Shown: positions 55,693-63,669 of the stretch, piece after piece
How the letters are laid out: each line of letters begins with the position of its first letter
Numbering within the stretch: position 1 is the stretch's first letter
Origin: CAWAYR01 sp050250875
GTDB taxonomy: Bacteria; Acidobacteriota; Vicinamibacteria; Vicinamibacterales; UBA2999
Length of the DNA stretch: 64,000 nucleotides
Reading direction: 5' to 3'
NCBI GenBank assembly: GCA_050250875.1
Contig: JBFWNV010000001.1
Coordinates: forward strand, 1,302,001 to 1,366,000
Position numbers and translations under genes: made by a program
Notes under the pieces: model-generated
Databases searched by the model: none
What the model was told of the DNA's origin: nothing
What the model saw: only the letters and a program-made list of their open reading frames with translations

Positions 55693-56390
55693 GCGCCACG
55701 GCCGCGACGCGGATGACGCTGCCGGAGCGGCTCTTCGCCCTGGCCGGCCCCGACGACGTCGACCGGCTGCTCGACACCACGGCGTGGTGCGCGGTCTTCA
55801 AGGCCGCCACCGGCGAGCGCACCTTCGAGGCGTGGGACCTCGTGCAGAAGGCCTTCGAGCCGCGCACCGACGTGGCGGTCGGCCTCATCCAGATCCCGGC
55901 CGGCCGGGCCGCCAGCGACCACGTGGCGGCCCGCACCGGCGTCGTGCACAAGAGCCCGCAGCTGCTGCTCCTGCAGCGCGGCCGGGTCGTGGCGCATCTC
56001 GACGAGCGCGCCCTCTCAGCCGAGCCGCTGGCCGCCCTGGTCCGCGACCATCTCCCGTCGGCGGTCGGGCCGCGTGTGGTCAACCCGGCGGTGGCCGGCG
56101 TCGGCGCCTACCGTCGCCTGCTGGAGCGCCTGGTCGCCGGTGAGCTGCCGGAAGAACGTTTCCAGTGGGCGTTTCTCGAGCGGCTCGAGAAGGAAGCGGC
56201 GTGGCGCGACGAGGCCACCTTCGCGCTGCTGAACCGCCTCTTCGAGAACCCGTGGGGCCGCGAGCTTCGCGCCGCCCGGGCCGTCGCGCTCGAGTTCCAG
56301 AGCCAGCTCGGCGGCCGGCGGGAACCGCTGCCGACGCGAGCGGCGCAGCTGCTGGCGATGCTGCCGCCGGACCAGCCAGCGGCGGGGTGA
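55689..56390 (+). CDS. Bacilliredoxin/thioredoxin-fold protein without active cysteines, CODH cluster
   Basis: A 233-residue protein. The first 110 residues follow the YtxJ/bacilliredoxin layout: WCAVFKAATGERTFEAWDLVQKAF, then VAVGLIQIPAGRAASDHVAARTGVVHKSPQLLLLQRGRVVAHLDE. The usual CPxS active site is replaced by TGER, leaving only Cys34 nearby, so redox activity is doubtful. The C-terminal 110 residues (LLERLVAGELPEERFQWAFLERLEKEAAW..ALLNRLFENPWGRELRAARAVALEFQ) form a helical domain I do not recognise. Its place between coxG and the XdhC-YHS gene suggests a maturation or scaffold role. Confidence 0.6.
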   Translation: MSATAATRMTLPERLFALAGPDDVDRLLDTTAWCAVFKAATGERTFEAWDLVQKAFEPRTDVAVGLIQIPAGRAASDHVAARTGVVHKSPQLLLLQRGRVVAHLDERALSAEPLAALVRDHLPSAVGPRVVNPAVAGVGAYRRLLERLVAGELPEERFQWAFLERLEKEAAWRDEATFALLNRLFENPWGRELRAARAVALEFQSQLGGRREPLPTRAAQLLAMLPPDQPAAG

Positions 56391-56397
56391 TCGACCG

Positions 56398-57456
56398 GTG
56401 TCCGATCCCACCACGTTCTTCGCACGGGTCGCGGCCCTGAGGCGCGAGGGCCGGCCCTTCGCCGTCGCCACCGTGGTGGCCCGCCGGGCGCCGGTCTCGG
56501 CCCAGCTGGGCGATCGCGCCATCGTCTTCGCCGACGGCCGCATGGAAGGCTTCGTCGGCGGCGCCTGCTCGCGCGAGATCGTCCGCCGGCAGGCGCTCGA
56601 CGTGATTCGACGCCGGCACGGCCGGCTGGTCTCGATCCGGCCCGACGCCGCCGACCAGACGCCGTCCGATGCCGAGCGCGTCGTCGTGCCGATGACCTGT
56701 GCCTCGGAGGGCGCCGTGGACGTCTATGTGGAACCCGTCGTGCGCCCGCGCACGCTCGTCGTCGCCGGCGCCACGCCGGTGGCGGATGCGGTGGCCCGGC
56801 TGGGCCGCGCCATGCGCTACGACGTCGTCCGGGTGGTCGACGCGGCCGAACGCGCCGACGTGGCCCCCGAGGCCGAGGCGGCCGGCGCCACGGTGGCGAC
56901 GCTCGACCAGCTGGCGGATGTGCTGCAGCGTGCCGTCGACGACGGCGGCGAGTGCACGGCGGTGGTGGCGACGCAGGGGCACTACGACGAGGCCGCGCTC
57001 GACGACGTGCTGAAGAGCCGCGCCGGCTACGTCGGGCTGGTGGCGTCGCGCAAGCGCGGCAGCGGCGTGCGGGACTGGCTCGCCGGCCGCGGCGTGCCGG
57101 GCCTCGAGCGCCTGCGGGTGCCCGCCGGGCTCGACCTCGGCGGGCGCACGCCCGAAGAGGTGGCGGTGGCCATCCTCGGCGAGATCGTCCAGACCCTGAG
57201 CGGCGCGACGGCACCGGCTGGAACGACCGCGGGATCCGCCACCGGCCACCCCTCGCCGCGGCGGCTGCCGATGGCGGCGGCCCCGGCCGGGCCGACCGCC
57301 GGTACGGCCATCGACCCGGTGTGTCATATGGAGGTGGTCACCGCCGGCGCCGCGCACACCGCCGCGATCGGGGGCGTCACCTACTACTTCTGCTGCGGCG
57401 GCTGCCGGACGCGCTTCGTCGCCGATCCGGCGCGCTACCTGGCGCCGGCGCCATGA
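56398..57456 (+). CDS. XdhC/CoxF-like maturation protein fused to a YHS domain
   Basis: A 352-residue protein. An XdhC/CoxI N-domain (FAVATVVARRAPVSAQLGDRAIVF, FVGGACSREIVRRQALDVI) and XdhC_C Rossmann-like domain (LVVAGATPVADAVARLGRAMRYDVVRVVDA, YVGLVASRKRGSGVRDWL, GLDLGGRTPEEVAVAILGEIV) are followed by a Pro/Ala linker and a YHS domain (about 303-350) with Cys309 in DPVCHMEV and FCCGGCRTRF (Cys332, 333, 336). YHS domains bind metals, often copper. Start GTG 56398; the stop overlaps the next gene. Confidence 0.85.
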   Translation: MSDPTTFFARVAALRREGRPFAVATVVARRAPVSAQLGDRAIVFADGRMEGFVGGACSREIVRRQALDVIRRRHGRLVSIRPDAADQTPSDAERVVVPMTCASEGAVDVYVEPVVRPRTLVVAGATPVADAVARLGRAMRYDVVRVVDAAERADVAPEAEAAGATVATLDQLADVLQRAVDDGGECTAVVATQGHYDEAALDDVLKSRAGYVGLVASRKRGSGVRDWLAGRGVPGLERLRVPAGLDLGGRTPEEVAVAILGEIVQTLSGATAPAGTTAGSATGHPSPRRLPMAAAPAGPTAGTAIDPVCHMEVVTAGAAHTAAIGGVTYYFCCGGCRTRFVADPARYLAPAP

Positions 57457-58400
57457 CGCCGGCCGCCGACCTGCGCCGCCGTTTCCGCGACCGCGGGTTC
57501 GTCGTCGACGAGGCGTTCGCGACGGCGATCGAGATCATGCTGGCGCTGCAGAAGCCGCTGCTGCTCGAAGGGCCGGCCGGCGTCGGCAAGACCGAGAGCG
57601 CGAAGGTGCTCGCCGCCGTGCTCGACACCCGGCTCATCCGGCTGCAGTGCTACGAGGGGCTCGACGCGATGGCGGCCCTGTACGAGTGGAACTACCCGCG
57701 GCAGATGCTGCACGCGCGGCTGAGCGAATCGAGCGGCGCCAGCGTCGAGCAGCGCGAGGTCGAGATCTTCTCCGACGCCTATCTGCTGAAACGTCCGCTG
57801 CTCGAGGCGCTCACCCAGGATCGGTCGCCGGTGCTGCTCATCGACGAGGTGGATCGCGCCGACGAGGCCTTCGAAGCCTACCTGCTCGAGGTGCTGGCCG
57901 AATGGCAGGTCACCATCCCCGAGCTGGGCACCATCCAGGCGCGCCACCGCCCGCACGTCCTCCTCACCAGCAACCGCTCGCGCGAGCTGTCCGACGCCTT
58001 GCGCCGCCGCTGCCTGTATCTGTGGCTGCCCTATCCGACCCTGGCCCAGGAGACCGAGATCCTGCGGGCCCGGGTGCCCGGCCTGTCCGAACGGCTCGCC
58101 GATCGGATCGCGCAGCTGATGCAGGTGCTGCGCGGCCTGCCGTTGCAGAAGGCGCCGGGGGTGGCCGAGAGCCTCGACTGGGCCCTGGCGCTGATGAGCC
58201 TGCACCGCGAGCGCCTCGACGCCAGGACGCTCGAGCAGACACTCGGCTGCGTGCTGAAGGTGCACGAGGATCGGGCGGTCGTCGAGGCCCATCGCGCGGC
58301 GCTCGAGCCGCTCCTGGACGACGCGACGACGCCCCTGACGTCGGGGGGCTACGGTCTCGACACCGACTTCGGCATCGGCACCGTCACGCCGCGCCGCTGA
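57453..58400 (+). CDS. coxD: CODH maturation AAA+ ATPase (CoxD, MoxR family)
   Basis: A 315-residue MoxR-type ATPase with Walker A GPAGVGKT (residues 40-47), Walker B VLLIDEVDRAD, sensor region LLTSNRSRELSDALRRRC and arginine-rich lid. CoxD is required for building the sulfur-copper part of the CODH active site. Start and stop overlap both neighbours. Distinct from the oxidase coxD at 46085. Confidence 0.92.
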   Translation: MTPAADLRRRFRDRGFVVDEAFATAIEIMLALQKPLLLEGPAGVGKTESAKVLAAVLDTRLIRLQCYEGLDAMAALYEWNYPRQMLHARLSESSGASVEQREVEIFSDAYLLKRPLLEALTQDRSPVLLIDEVDRADEAFEAYLLEVLAEWQVTIPELGTIQARHRPHVLLTSNRSRELSDALRRRCLYLWLPYPTLAQETEILRARVPGLSERLADRIAQLMQVLRGLPLQKAPGVAESLDWALALMSLHRERLDARTLEQTLGCVLKVHEDRAVVEAHRAALEPLLDDATTPLTSGGYGLDTDFGIGTVTPRR

Positions 58401-59593
58401 TGTACCCCTTCGGCGAGCTGCCGCAGAATCTGGCCGCCTTCTGCGGAGCGCTGCGGCGGGCGCACGGATTCACGCTGGGGCCCGGCGAGATCGCCGACGC
58501 CGCCCGCGCCCTCGAGGTCGTCGACGTCACCGACGAGCGGCAGGTGCGTGACGCGCTGCGCGTGGTGTTGAGCAGCAGCCTCGAGACCGCGACGGCGTTC
58601 GACGCCGCCTTCGACGCGTTCTTCTTCCCTGGCCCGGCCGGTGCGCCGCAGCCCGGGTTGCCGCGCCCGTCACGCGGCGACGAGGCCGAAGAACCGCGCC
58701 CCGCCGCCGCCCGTCCCGCCACCCCGCGATCGCCGTCGGGCGAGGCGCTCGATGACAGCGTCGGCGGTGAGGCGAGCCGCCCCGTCGCGGTGCCCGACGT
58801 CATCGGCGACGAGTCGGCACCGGCCGCCGGCCTCGCCAAAGCGCGCTACAGCCCGGTGGCGGCCGAAGGCCGCACCGCTCTCACCCTGCCCGCAGTGGAC
58901 CCGGTCTGGCTCGCCGCCGCGCGCGTCTTCGTGCGGCGGCTCGAGCTCGGTCTCTCGCGGCGCTGGCGGATCGGCCGCCGCGGCCGGCGGCTCGACTTCC
59001 GGCGGACGTGGCGCGCCAGCCTGCAGACCGGTGGCGAGGCGCTGTCGGCCCGCTGGCGGGTGCGCACCAGACGCCGCCCACGCCTCGTCCTGGTCATCGA
59101 CGGCAGCCGATCGATGACCGACCCGGCGGCGCTCGACCTGGCGGTGGCGCTCACCGGCGCGACGCGGCGGGCCGAAGCGTTCGTGTTCTCCACGGCGCTG
59201 CGGCGCGTGACCGGTGGGATGCGCGAGGCCGCCGCGGGCCGGCGGGTCGCCGTCGACATCGCCCGCGAGGCCTGGGGCGGCGGGACCGCCATCGGGGCGA
59301 GCCTGGCGGCCTTCGTCCGCGAACACGGCCAACGCCACCTCGGACGGGACACCGTCGTCGTCATCGTGAGCGACGGCCTCGACGTCGGCGCCCCTGGCGT
59401 GCTGCGCGACGCCATGCTCGCGTTGCGCCGTCGGTCGGCCGGCGTGATCTGGATCAATCCGCTGCTCGACACGTCGGGCTACGAACCGACCGCCGCCGGG
59501 ATGGCCGCGGCGCGGCCGCTGGTGACGGCGCTCGCCGCCGCCCGCGATCCGCAGCAGCTGCGGCGCCTGACGGCGGTGCTGCGACCGCTGTGA
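58400..59593 (+). CDS. coxE: CODH maturation VWA protein (CoxE)
   Basis: A 397-residue protein with an N-terminal helical domain (AAFCGALRRAHGFTLGPGEIADAARALEVV), a disordered Pro/Ala linker and a C-terminal von Willebrand A domain with MIDAS motif VLVIDGSRSM (DxSxS), AFVFSTALRRVT and VVVIVSDGLDVG. CoxE works with the CoxD ATPase in active-site assembly. Stop-start overlap TGATG with coxD. Confidence 0.92.
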   Translation: MYPFGELPQNLAAFCGALRRAHGFTLGPGEIADAARALEVVDVTDERQVRDALRVVLSSSLETATAFDAAFDAFFFPGPAGAPQPGLPRPSRGDEAEEPRPAAARPATPRSPSGEALDDSVGGEASRPVAVPDVIGDESAPAAGLAKARYSPVAAEGRTALTLPAVDPVWLAAARVFVRRLELGLSRRWRIGRRGRRLDFRRTWRASLQTGGEALSARWRVRTRRRPRLVLVIDGSRSMTDPAALDLAVALTGATRRAEAFVFSTALRRVTGGMREAAAGRRVAVDIAREAWGGGTAIGASLAAFVREHGQRHLGRDTVVVIVSDGLDVGAPGVLRDAMLALRRRSAGVIWINPLLDTSGYEPTAAGMAAARPLVTALAAARDPQQLRRLTAVLRPL

Positions 59594-59647
59594 GCGCAGC
59601 GCCGGAACCTGCTCGGGTCCTGTGACATCAAGTTGCAATCGCCATCC

Positions 59648-59657
59648 ACATATGTGA
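59648..59657. promoter_or_regulatory. Perfect 10-bp palindrome CACATATGTG
   Basis: Lies in the 157-bp gap between coxE and the cytochrome gene, about 94 bp upstream of its ATG; a TTGCAA at 59633-59638 is nearby. Possibly an operator for the second complex. Confidence 0.3.
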
Positions 59658-59750
59658 CGATTCCAGGCCCGGCGCGTGAAACGATGCTGCAGACGCATCG
59701 ATATTCGCGCGCCCGGACATCGTGAACGCCACACGAGGGAGTCGGTTCGG

Positions 59751-60164
59751 ATGGGCAAGCGGAACGTGCTGATGTGGGGCGCTGCGCTGTGTCTGGTGAC
59801 GGCGATCGGGACGCGCGTCGCCGGCGAGCAGACGACGACGCGCGCGGTCGCTGCCAGGATGAAGAACCCGGTGGCCGCCAACGCCGCGTCGGTGGCGGCC
59901 GGGCAGGCGCTCTACCAGAAGCAGTGCCGGTTGTGCCATGGCGCCACCGGCAAGGCCGACACGGCGGCGGCGAAGTCGATGGGCGCGTCGGATCTCACCG
60001 ATCCGACGTGGACGCGCGGTGGCAGCGACGGCGAGCTCTTCGTCGTCATCCAGGAAGGCGCCGGCCCCGAGTTCAAGATGAAGGGTTTCAAGGGCAAGCT
60101 TTCCGATCAGGACACGTGGCACGTCGTCAACTACGTGCGAAGCCTGTCCAGTGCCCAGAAGTAG
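59751..60164 (+). CDS. Class I monohaem cytochrome c
   Basis: A 137-residue exported protein with one haem site CRLCH in ALYQKQCRLCHGATGKADTAAAKSMGASDL, and a candidate Met ligand in EFKMKGFKG before DTWHVVNYVRSL. The N-terminus is a signal peptide or anchor (GKRNVLMWGAALCLVTAIGTRVAG). ATG 59751 has GAGGGAG upstream. First gene of the second CISM-type cluster and possibly its electron partner. Confidence 0.88.
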   Translation: MGKRNVLMWGAALCLVTAIGTRVAGEQTTTRAVAARMKNPVAANAASVAAGQALYQKQCRLCHGATGKADTAAAKSMGASDLTDPTWTRGGSDGELFVVIQEGAGPEFKMKGFKGKLSDQDTWHVVNYVRSLSSAQK

Positions 60165-60783
60165 GCCCGCCAGGGCCACCTGGGTGCTCGCGCCGGCCCT
60201 GATCGCAGCCATCGCCACGACCGGCTGCGAGGCCTGGAAGAACCCGTCGGAACTGGCGCAGGCCGAGCGCGTGGCGACGCCGTCGCGCTGGGGCACGAGT
60301 TCGGTCTACACGCCGGCGCGCCGCTCGGTCGGCGAGGCGGTGCGTTCGCACTTCGACCTGCGCCCCGAGCCGCAGCAGCCGTTCCCGTTCAGCCACCAGA
60401 TCCATCTGAACAACGAACTGGCGTGCACCGACTGCCACGACGGCGTGGAGCGCGGCCCGCGCGCCGGCCTGCCGTCGGTGAACACCTGCATGGTCTGCCA
60501 CGCGGCGATCGCCGCCGATCGGTCGCTCGTCCAGCAGATGGCGGCGATGCAGGACAAGGGCCTCGACTTCCAGTGGCAGCGCGTCTACGACTACCAGCGC
60601 GAGGCCCACGTCCGCTTCGATCACGCGCCGCACGTCCGCGCCAAGGTGGAGTGCTCCACCTGTCATGGCAACCAGGCACAGCAGCAGGTGGCGGTGCGCG
60701 CCGTGAACATGGACATGGCGTTCTGCGTGAACTGCCATCGCGAGAAGCAGGCGTCGAACGACTGCCTCACCTGTCACTACTGA
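60151..60783 (+). CDS. Pentahaem cytochrome c lipoprotein (ActA-like)
   Basis: A 210-residue protein with a lipobox-like IATTGC and five CxxCH motifs: CTDCH, CMVCH, CSTCH, CVNCH and CLTCH. The pattern FSHQIHLNNELACTDCH and NMDMAFCVNCHREKQ is cytochrome c7/c3-like and related to ActA. GTG start 60151 overlaps the preceding stop, so it is coupled. Probably the haem subunit of the complex encoded downstream. Confidence 0.88.
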   Translation: MPRSRPARATWVLAPALIAAIATTGCEAWKNPSELAQAERVATPSRWGTSSVYTPARRSVGEAVRSHFDLRPEPQQPFPFSHQIHLNNELACTDCHDGVERGPRAGLPSVNTCMVCHAAIAADRSLVQQMAAMQDKGLDFQWQRVYDYQREAHVRFDHAPHVRAKVECSTCHGNQAQQQVAVRAVNMDMAFCVNCHREKQASNDCLTCHY

Positions 60784-60811
60784 GCCGGGGCCTGCCGTCG
60801 TCAGCGCTGCC

Positions 60812-62959
60812 ATGGATCGCCGCCGTTTCCTGAAGGTGACCGCCATCACCGGCACCACCGCGGCGCTGGCGAGCTGCGGCCACCCCGAGAACCAGATCGT
60901 CCGCTTCATCCCGGCCGACGAGATCACGCCGGGCGTCGCCGAATGGAAGCCGAGCGTCTGCGGGCTCTGCGCCGCCGGCTGCGGCATCACCGCGCGGGTG
61001 ATGGACGGCGACGCCGAGGTGATCCGCAACGGCCAGCCCGGCGTGGCCCGCATGGGCCTAGTGAAGAAGCTCGAGGGCGACCCGGCGCATCCGCTGAGCC
61101 GGGGCCGGCTGTGCGTGCGCGGCCAGGCCGGCGTGCAGGTCACGTATCACCCCGATCGGATCGCGGCGCCGTTGCGCCGCACCGGGGAGCGCGGCCAGGC
61201 GCGCTTCGAAGAGATCGCGTGGGACCAGGCGCTCGGGACGCTGGTGGAACGGCTGGATGCCGCCGCCGCGTCACCGCAGCAGATCGCCTTCCTCGGCAAG
61301 CCCCGGCGCGGCCGGCGTCACCAGCTCGTGACCGCGTTCCTCAGCGGCCTCGGCGCGCCGGCGCCGATCACCTTCGAGGTGTTCGACGACGCCGTGCTGC
61401 GCCGCGCCAACCAACTGAGCTTCGGGCACTACCAGCTGCCCACCTTCGACCTGGCCCGGACGCGTTACCTGATAAGCCTGGGCGCCGACCTGCTCGGCAC
61501 CTGGAACTCGCCGCTGGCGCATTCGGTGGCCTACGGGGCGATGCGGCAGGGGCGGCCCGGGGTGCGGCCCAAGTTCGTGCAGGCCGAACCGCGGATGTCG
61601 CAGACCGGCGCCAACGCCGATGAGTGGGTGGCGGTGCGCGCGGGCACCGAAGGCGCCCTCGCGCTCGGCCTGGCGCACGTGATCCTGCGTGACGGGCTGC
61701 GCCCGGCCTCGGCGGCCGGCCGCGCCGGCGTCCTCATCGACGGATGGGTGGCCGGTCTGCCGGCGTTCGCTCCCGCCGAGACCGAGACGATCACCGGCGT
61801 GGCGGCGGCGCGGATCGAACGTCTGGCCCGCGAGCTCGTCGCGCACGGCCCCGGCGTGGTCGCGATCGGCGGAGCGCCGCTGGCGCACACCAACGGCCTC
61901 GCCCAGGCCCTGGCCGTCAACGCCCTCAACGCGCTGCTGGGCAGCGTCGGCGCCGACGGCGGCGTGCACTTCACGCCGCAGGCCGCCGCCCCGGCCGCCC
62001 CGGCTCGAACGCTGCACGCGCTGCTGCAGGCACCGCCGCCGCAGGTGCTGCTGCTCGACGAGGCCAATCCGCTGTTCGCCGCCCCGGCGGCCTGGAAGGT
62101 GGGGGAGTGGCTGCGCGCCATTCCGTTCATCGCCAGCTTCGGGTCGTTCGTCGACGAGACCAGCGCCCACGCCGACCTCGTGCTGCCCGACCACACCTTC
62201 CTGGAATCGTGGACGGAGTCGGCGCCGGAATCCGGCGCCGCCGCGTTCGTCACGGCCGTGGCCGGCCCGGTGGCGACGCCCCTCTACGACACCCGATCGA
62301 CGCCCGACGTGCTGCTCGACGTGAGCCGCCGGCTGAAGCAGCCGCCGAATCCGCCGCTCGCGTGGCAGACCTTCGAGGAGATGCTGCAGGCGCCGGTGGC
62401 CGCCGCCGCCGCGCCCTCCGCCGCGCTGCCGCCAGTCACGTCGCCCACCGTCTGGCAGCCGCCCGCGCTCGCCGGCGACGCCGCCGAGTTCCCGTTCCAC
62501 CTGCTCCCGTATCCCTCCCAGGCCTTCCTGGACGGCAGCCTGGCGCACCTGCCGTGGCTGCAGGAGCTGCCCGATCCGCTGACCACGGCGATGTGGAGCA
62601 GCTGGATCGAACTGCACGTCGCGACCGCCGAGACGCTCGCCGTCCACGACGGCGACATCGTCGAGGTGCGGTCGGCGCACGGGTCGGTGCAGGCGCCCGT
62701 CGTCATCTCGCCCGGCCTCGGGCCCGACACGGTGGCGATGCCGGCGGGGCAGGGCCACGAGCAGTTCACGCGCTACGCCAGCGGCCGCGGCAGCAATCCG
62801 CTGTCGATCCTGGCGCCGTCGGTGGAGCCGGCCACCGGCCAGCTCGCCTGGGCAGCCACCCGCGTCGCCATCCGCAAGGTGGCCGACAGGGACGGCCGCC
62901 TGATTCTCTTCGCCGGCGCGACGCGCGAACGGCCCGCGCACCTGAGCGGAAGGGGCTGA
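60812..62959 (+). CDS. Molybdopterin oxidoreductase catalytic subunit (CISM type)
   Basis: A 715-residue protein with a Tat motif (DRRRFLKVTAITG) and the N-terminal cluster motif Cys50-Cys53-Cys57...Cys101 (CGLCAAGCGI, RGRLCVRG) that binds a [4Fe-4S] in Mo-bisPGD enzymes. It also has YLISLGADLLGTWNSP, PKFVQAEPRMSQTGANADEW, LLDEANPLF, ADLVLPDHTFLESW and a C-terminal VHDGDIVEVRS..VMPAG-type cofactor-binding part. Unlike ActB at 34310 it retains the cysteines and is not fused to the Fe-S subunit. Substrate unknown; tetrathionate, polysulfide or quinol chemistry are possible. Confidence 0.85.
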   Translation: MDRRRFLKVTAITGTTAALASCGHPENQIVRFIPADEITPGVAEWKPSVCGLCAAGCGITARVMDGDAEVIRNGQPGVARMGLVKKLEGDPAHPLSRGRLCVRGQAGVQVTYHPDRIAAPLRRTGERGQARFEEIAWDQALGTLVERLDAAAASPQQIAFLGKPRRGRRHQLVTAFLSGLGAPAPITFEVFDDAVLRRANQLSFGHYQLPTFDLARTRYLISLGADLLGTWNSPLAHSVAYGAMRQGRPGVRPKFVQAEPRMSQTGANADEWVAVRAGTEGALALGLAHVILRDGLRPASAAGRAGVLIDGWVAGLPAFAPAETETITGVAAARIERLARELVAHGPGVVAIGGAPLAHTNGLAQALAVNALNALLGSVGADGGVHFTPQAAAPAAPARTLHALLQAPPPQVLLLDEANPLFAAPAAWKVGEWLRAIPFIASFGSFVDETSAHADLVLPDHTFLESWTESAPESGAAAFVTAVAGPVATPLYDTRSTPDVLLDVSRRLKQPPNPPLAWQTFEEMLQAPVAAAAAPSAALPPVTSPTVWQPPALAGDAAEFPFHLLPYPSQAFLDGSLAHLPWLQELPDPLTTAMWSSWIELHVATAETLAVHDGDIVEVRSAHGSVQAPVVISPGLGPDTVAMPAGQGHEQFTRYASGRGSNPLSILAPSVEPATGQLAWAATRVAIRKVADRDGRLILFAGATRERPAHLSGRG

Positions 62960-62961
62960 TC

Positions 62962-63669
62962 GTGGCACATCGCTGGGGCATGGTCGTCGATCTGGACCGT
63001 TGCACGGGCTGCGAGGCCTGCGTGACGGCCTGCCACGCCGAGAACAACATCCCGACCGTGGGCGCGCAGGAAGCGGCGCGCGGCCGGGCGATGCACTGGC
63101 TGCGCGTCGAGCGCTACTGGGAAGGCGACTTCCCCGACGTCAAGGTCAAGTTCCGGCCGGTGCTGTGCCAGCAGTGCGACAACGCGCCCTGCGAGGCGGT
63201 GTGCCCGACCTACGCGGCGCACCAGACCGACGAGGGGCTCAACGCGCAGGTCTACAACCGCTGCATCGGCACCCGCTACTGCGCCAACGCCTGCATGTAC
63301 AACGTGCGGTTCTTCAACTTCTTCAACCCGCAGTGGGAGAAGCCGCTCCACCTGCAGTTGAACCCCGACGTCTCGGTGCGCGAGGTCGGGGTGATGGAGA
63401 AGTGCACGTTCTGCGTGCAGCGCATCAAGGCCGGCAAGCAGGCAGCCAGAGCCGAGGACCGCGAGTTGCACGACGGCGACATCCAGCCGGCGTGCGCGCA
63501 GGCGTGCCCCTCGGGGGCGATTGTCTTCGGCGATCTGAACGACCACGAGAGCCGTGCCGCACGGCTGGCGGAATCGCCGCGCGGCACCAAGCTGCTCGAA
63601 GACCTGGGCGCCGAGCCCAAGGTCACGTATCTGCAGAGGCAGCCCTGGCATGAGCCGGACGGTCAATAA
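62962..63669 (+). CDS. Four-cluster ferredoxin-like subunit (PsrB/NrfC/ActB2-like)
   Basis: A 235-residue Fe-S protein with CTGCEACVTAC, CQQCDNAPCEAVCP, CIGTRYCANAC, CTFCVQRI and CAQACPSGAI, enough cysteines for four clusters. It corresponds to the C-terminal part of the fused ActB. It links the catalytic subunit to the pentahaem and NrfD subunits. Start GTG 62962, two bases after the preceding stop. Confidence 0.9.
   Translation: MAHRWGMVVDLDRCTGCEACVTACHAENNIPTVGAQEAARGRAMHWLRVERYWEGDFPDVKVKFRPVLCQQCDNAPCEAVCPTYAAHQTDEGLNAQVYNRCIGTRYCANACMYNVRFFNFFNPQWEKPLHLQLNPDVSVREVGVMEKCTFCVQRIKAGKQAARAEDRELHDGDIQPACAQACPSGAIVFGDLNDHESRAARLAESPRGTKLLEDLGAEPKVTYLQRQPWHEPDGQ

Noticed and set aside
59648..59657. 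CACATATGTG as a CRP/FNR operator
   Set aside because: The palindrome lacks the TGTGA-N6-TCACA or TTGAT-N4-ATCAA spacing, so no regulator can be named; kept only as a weak site.
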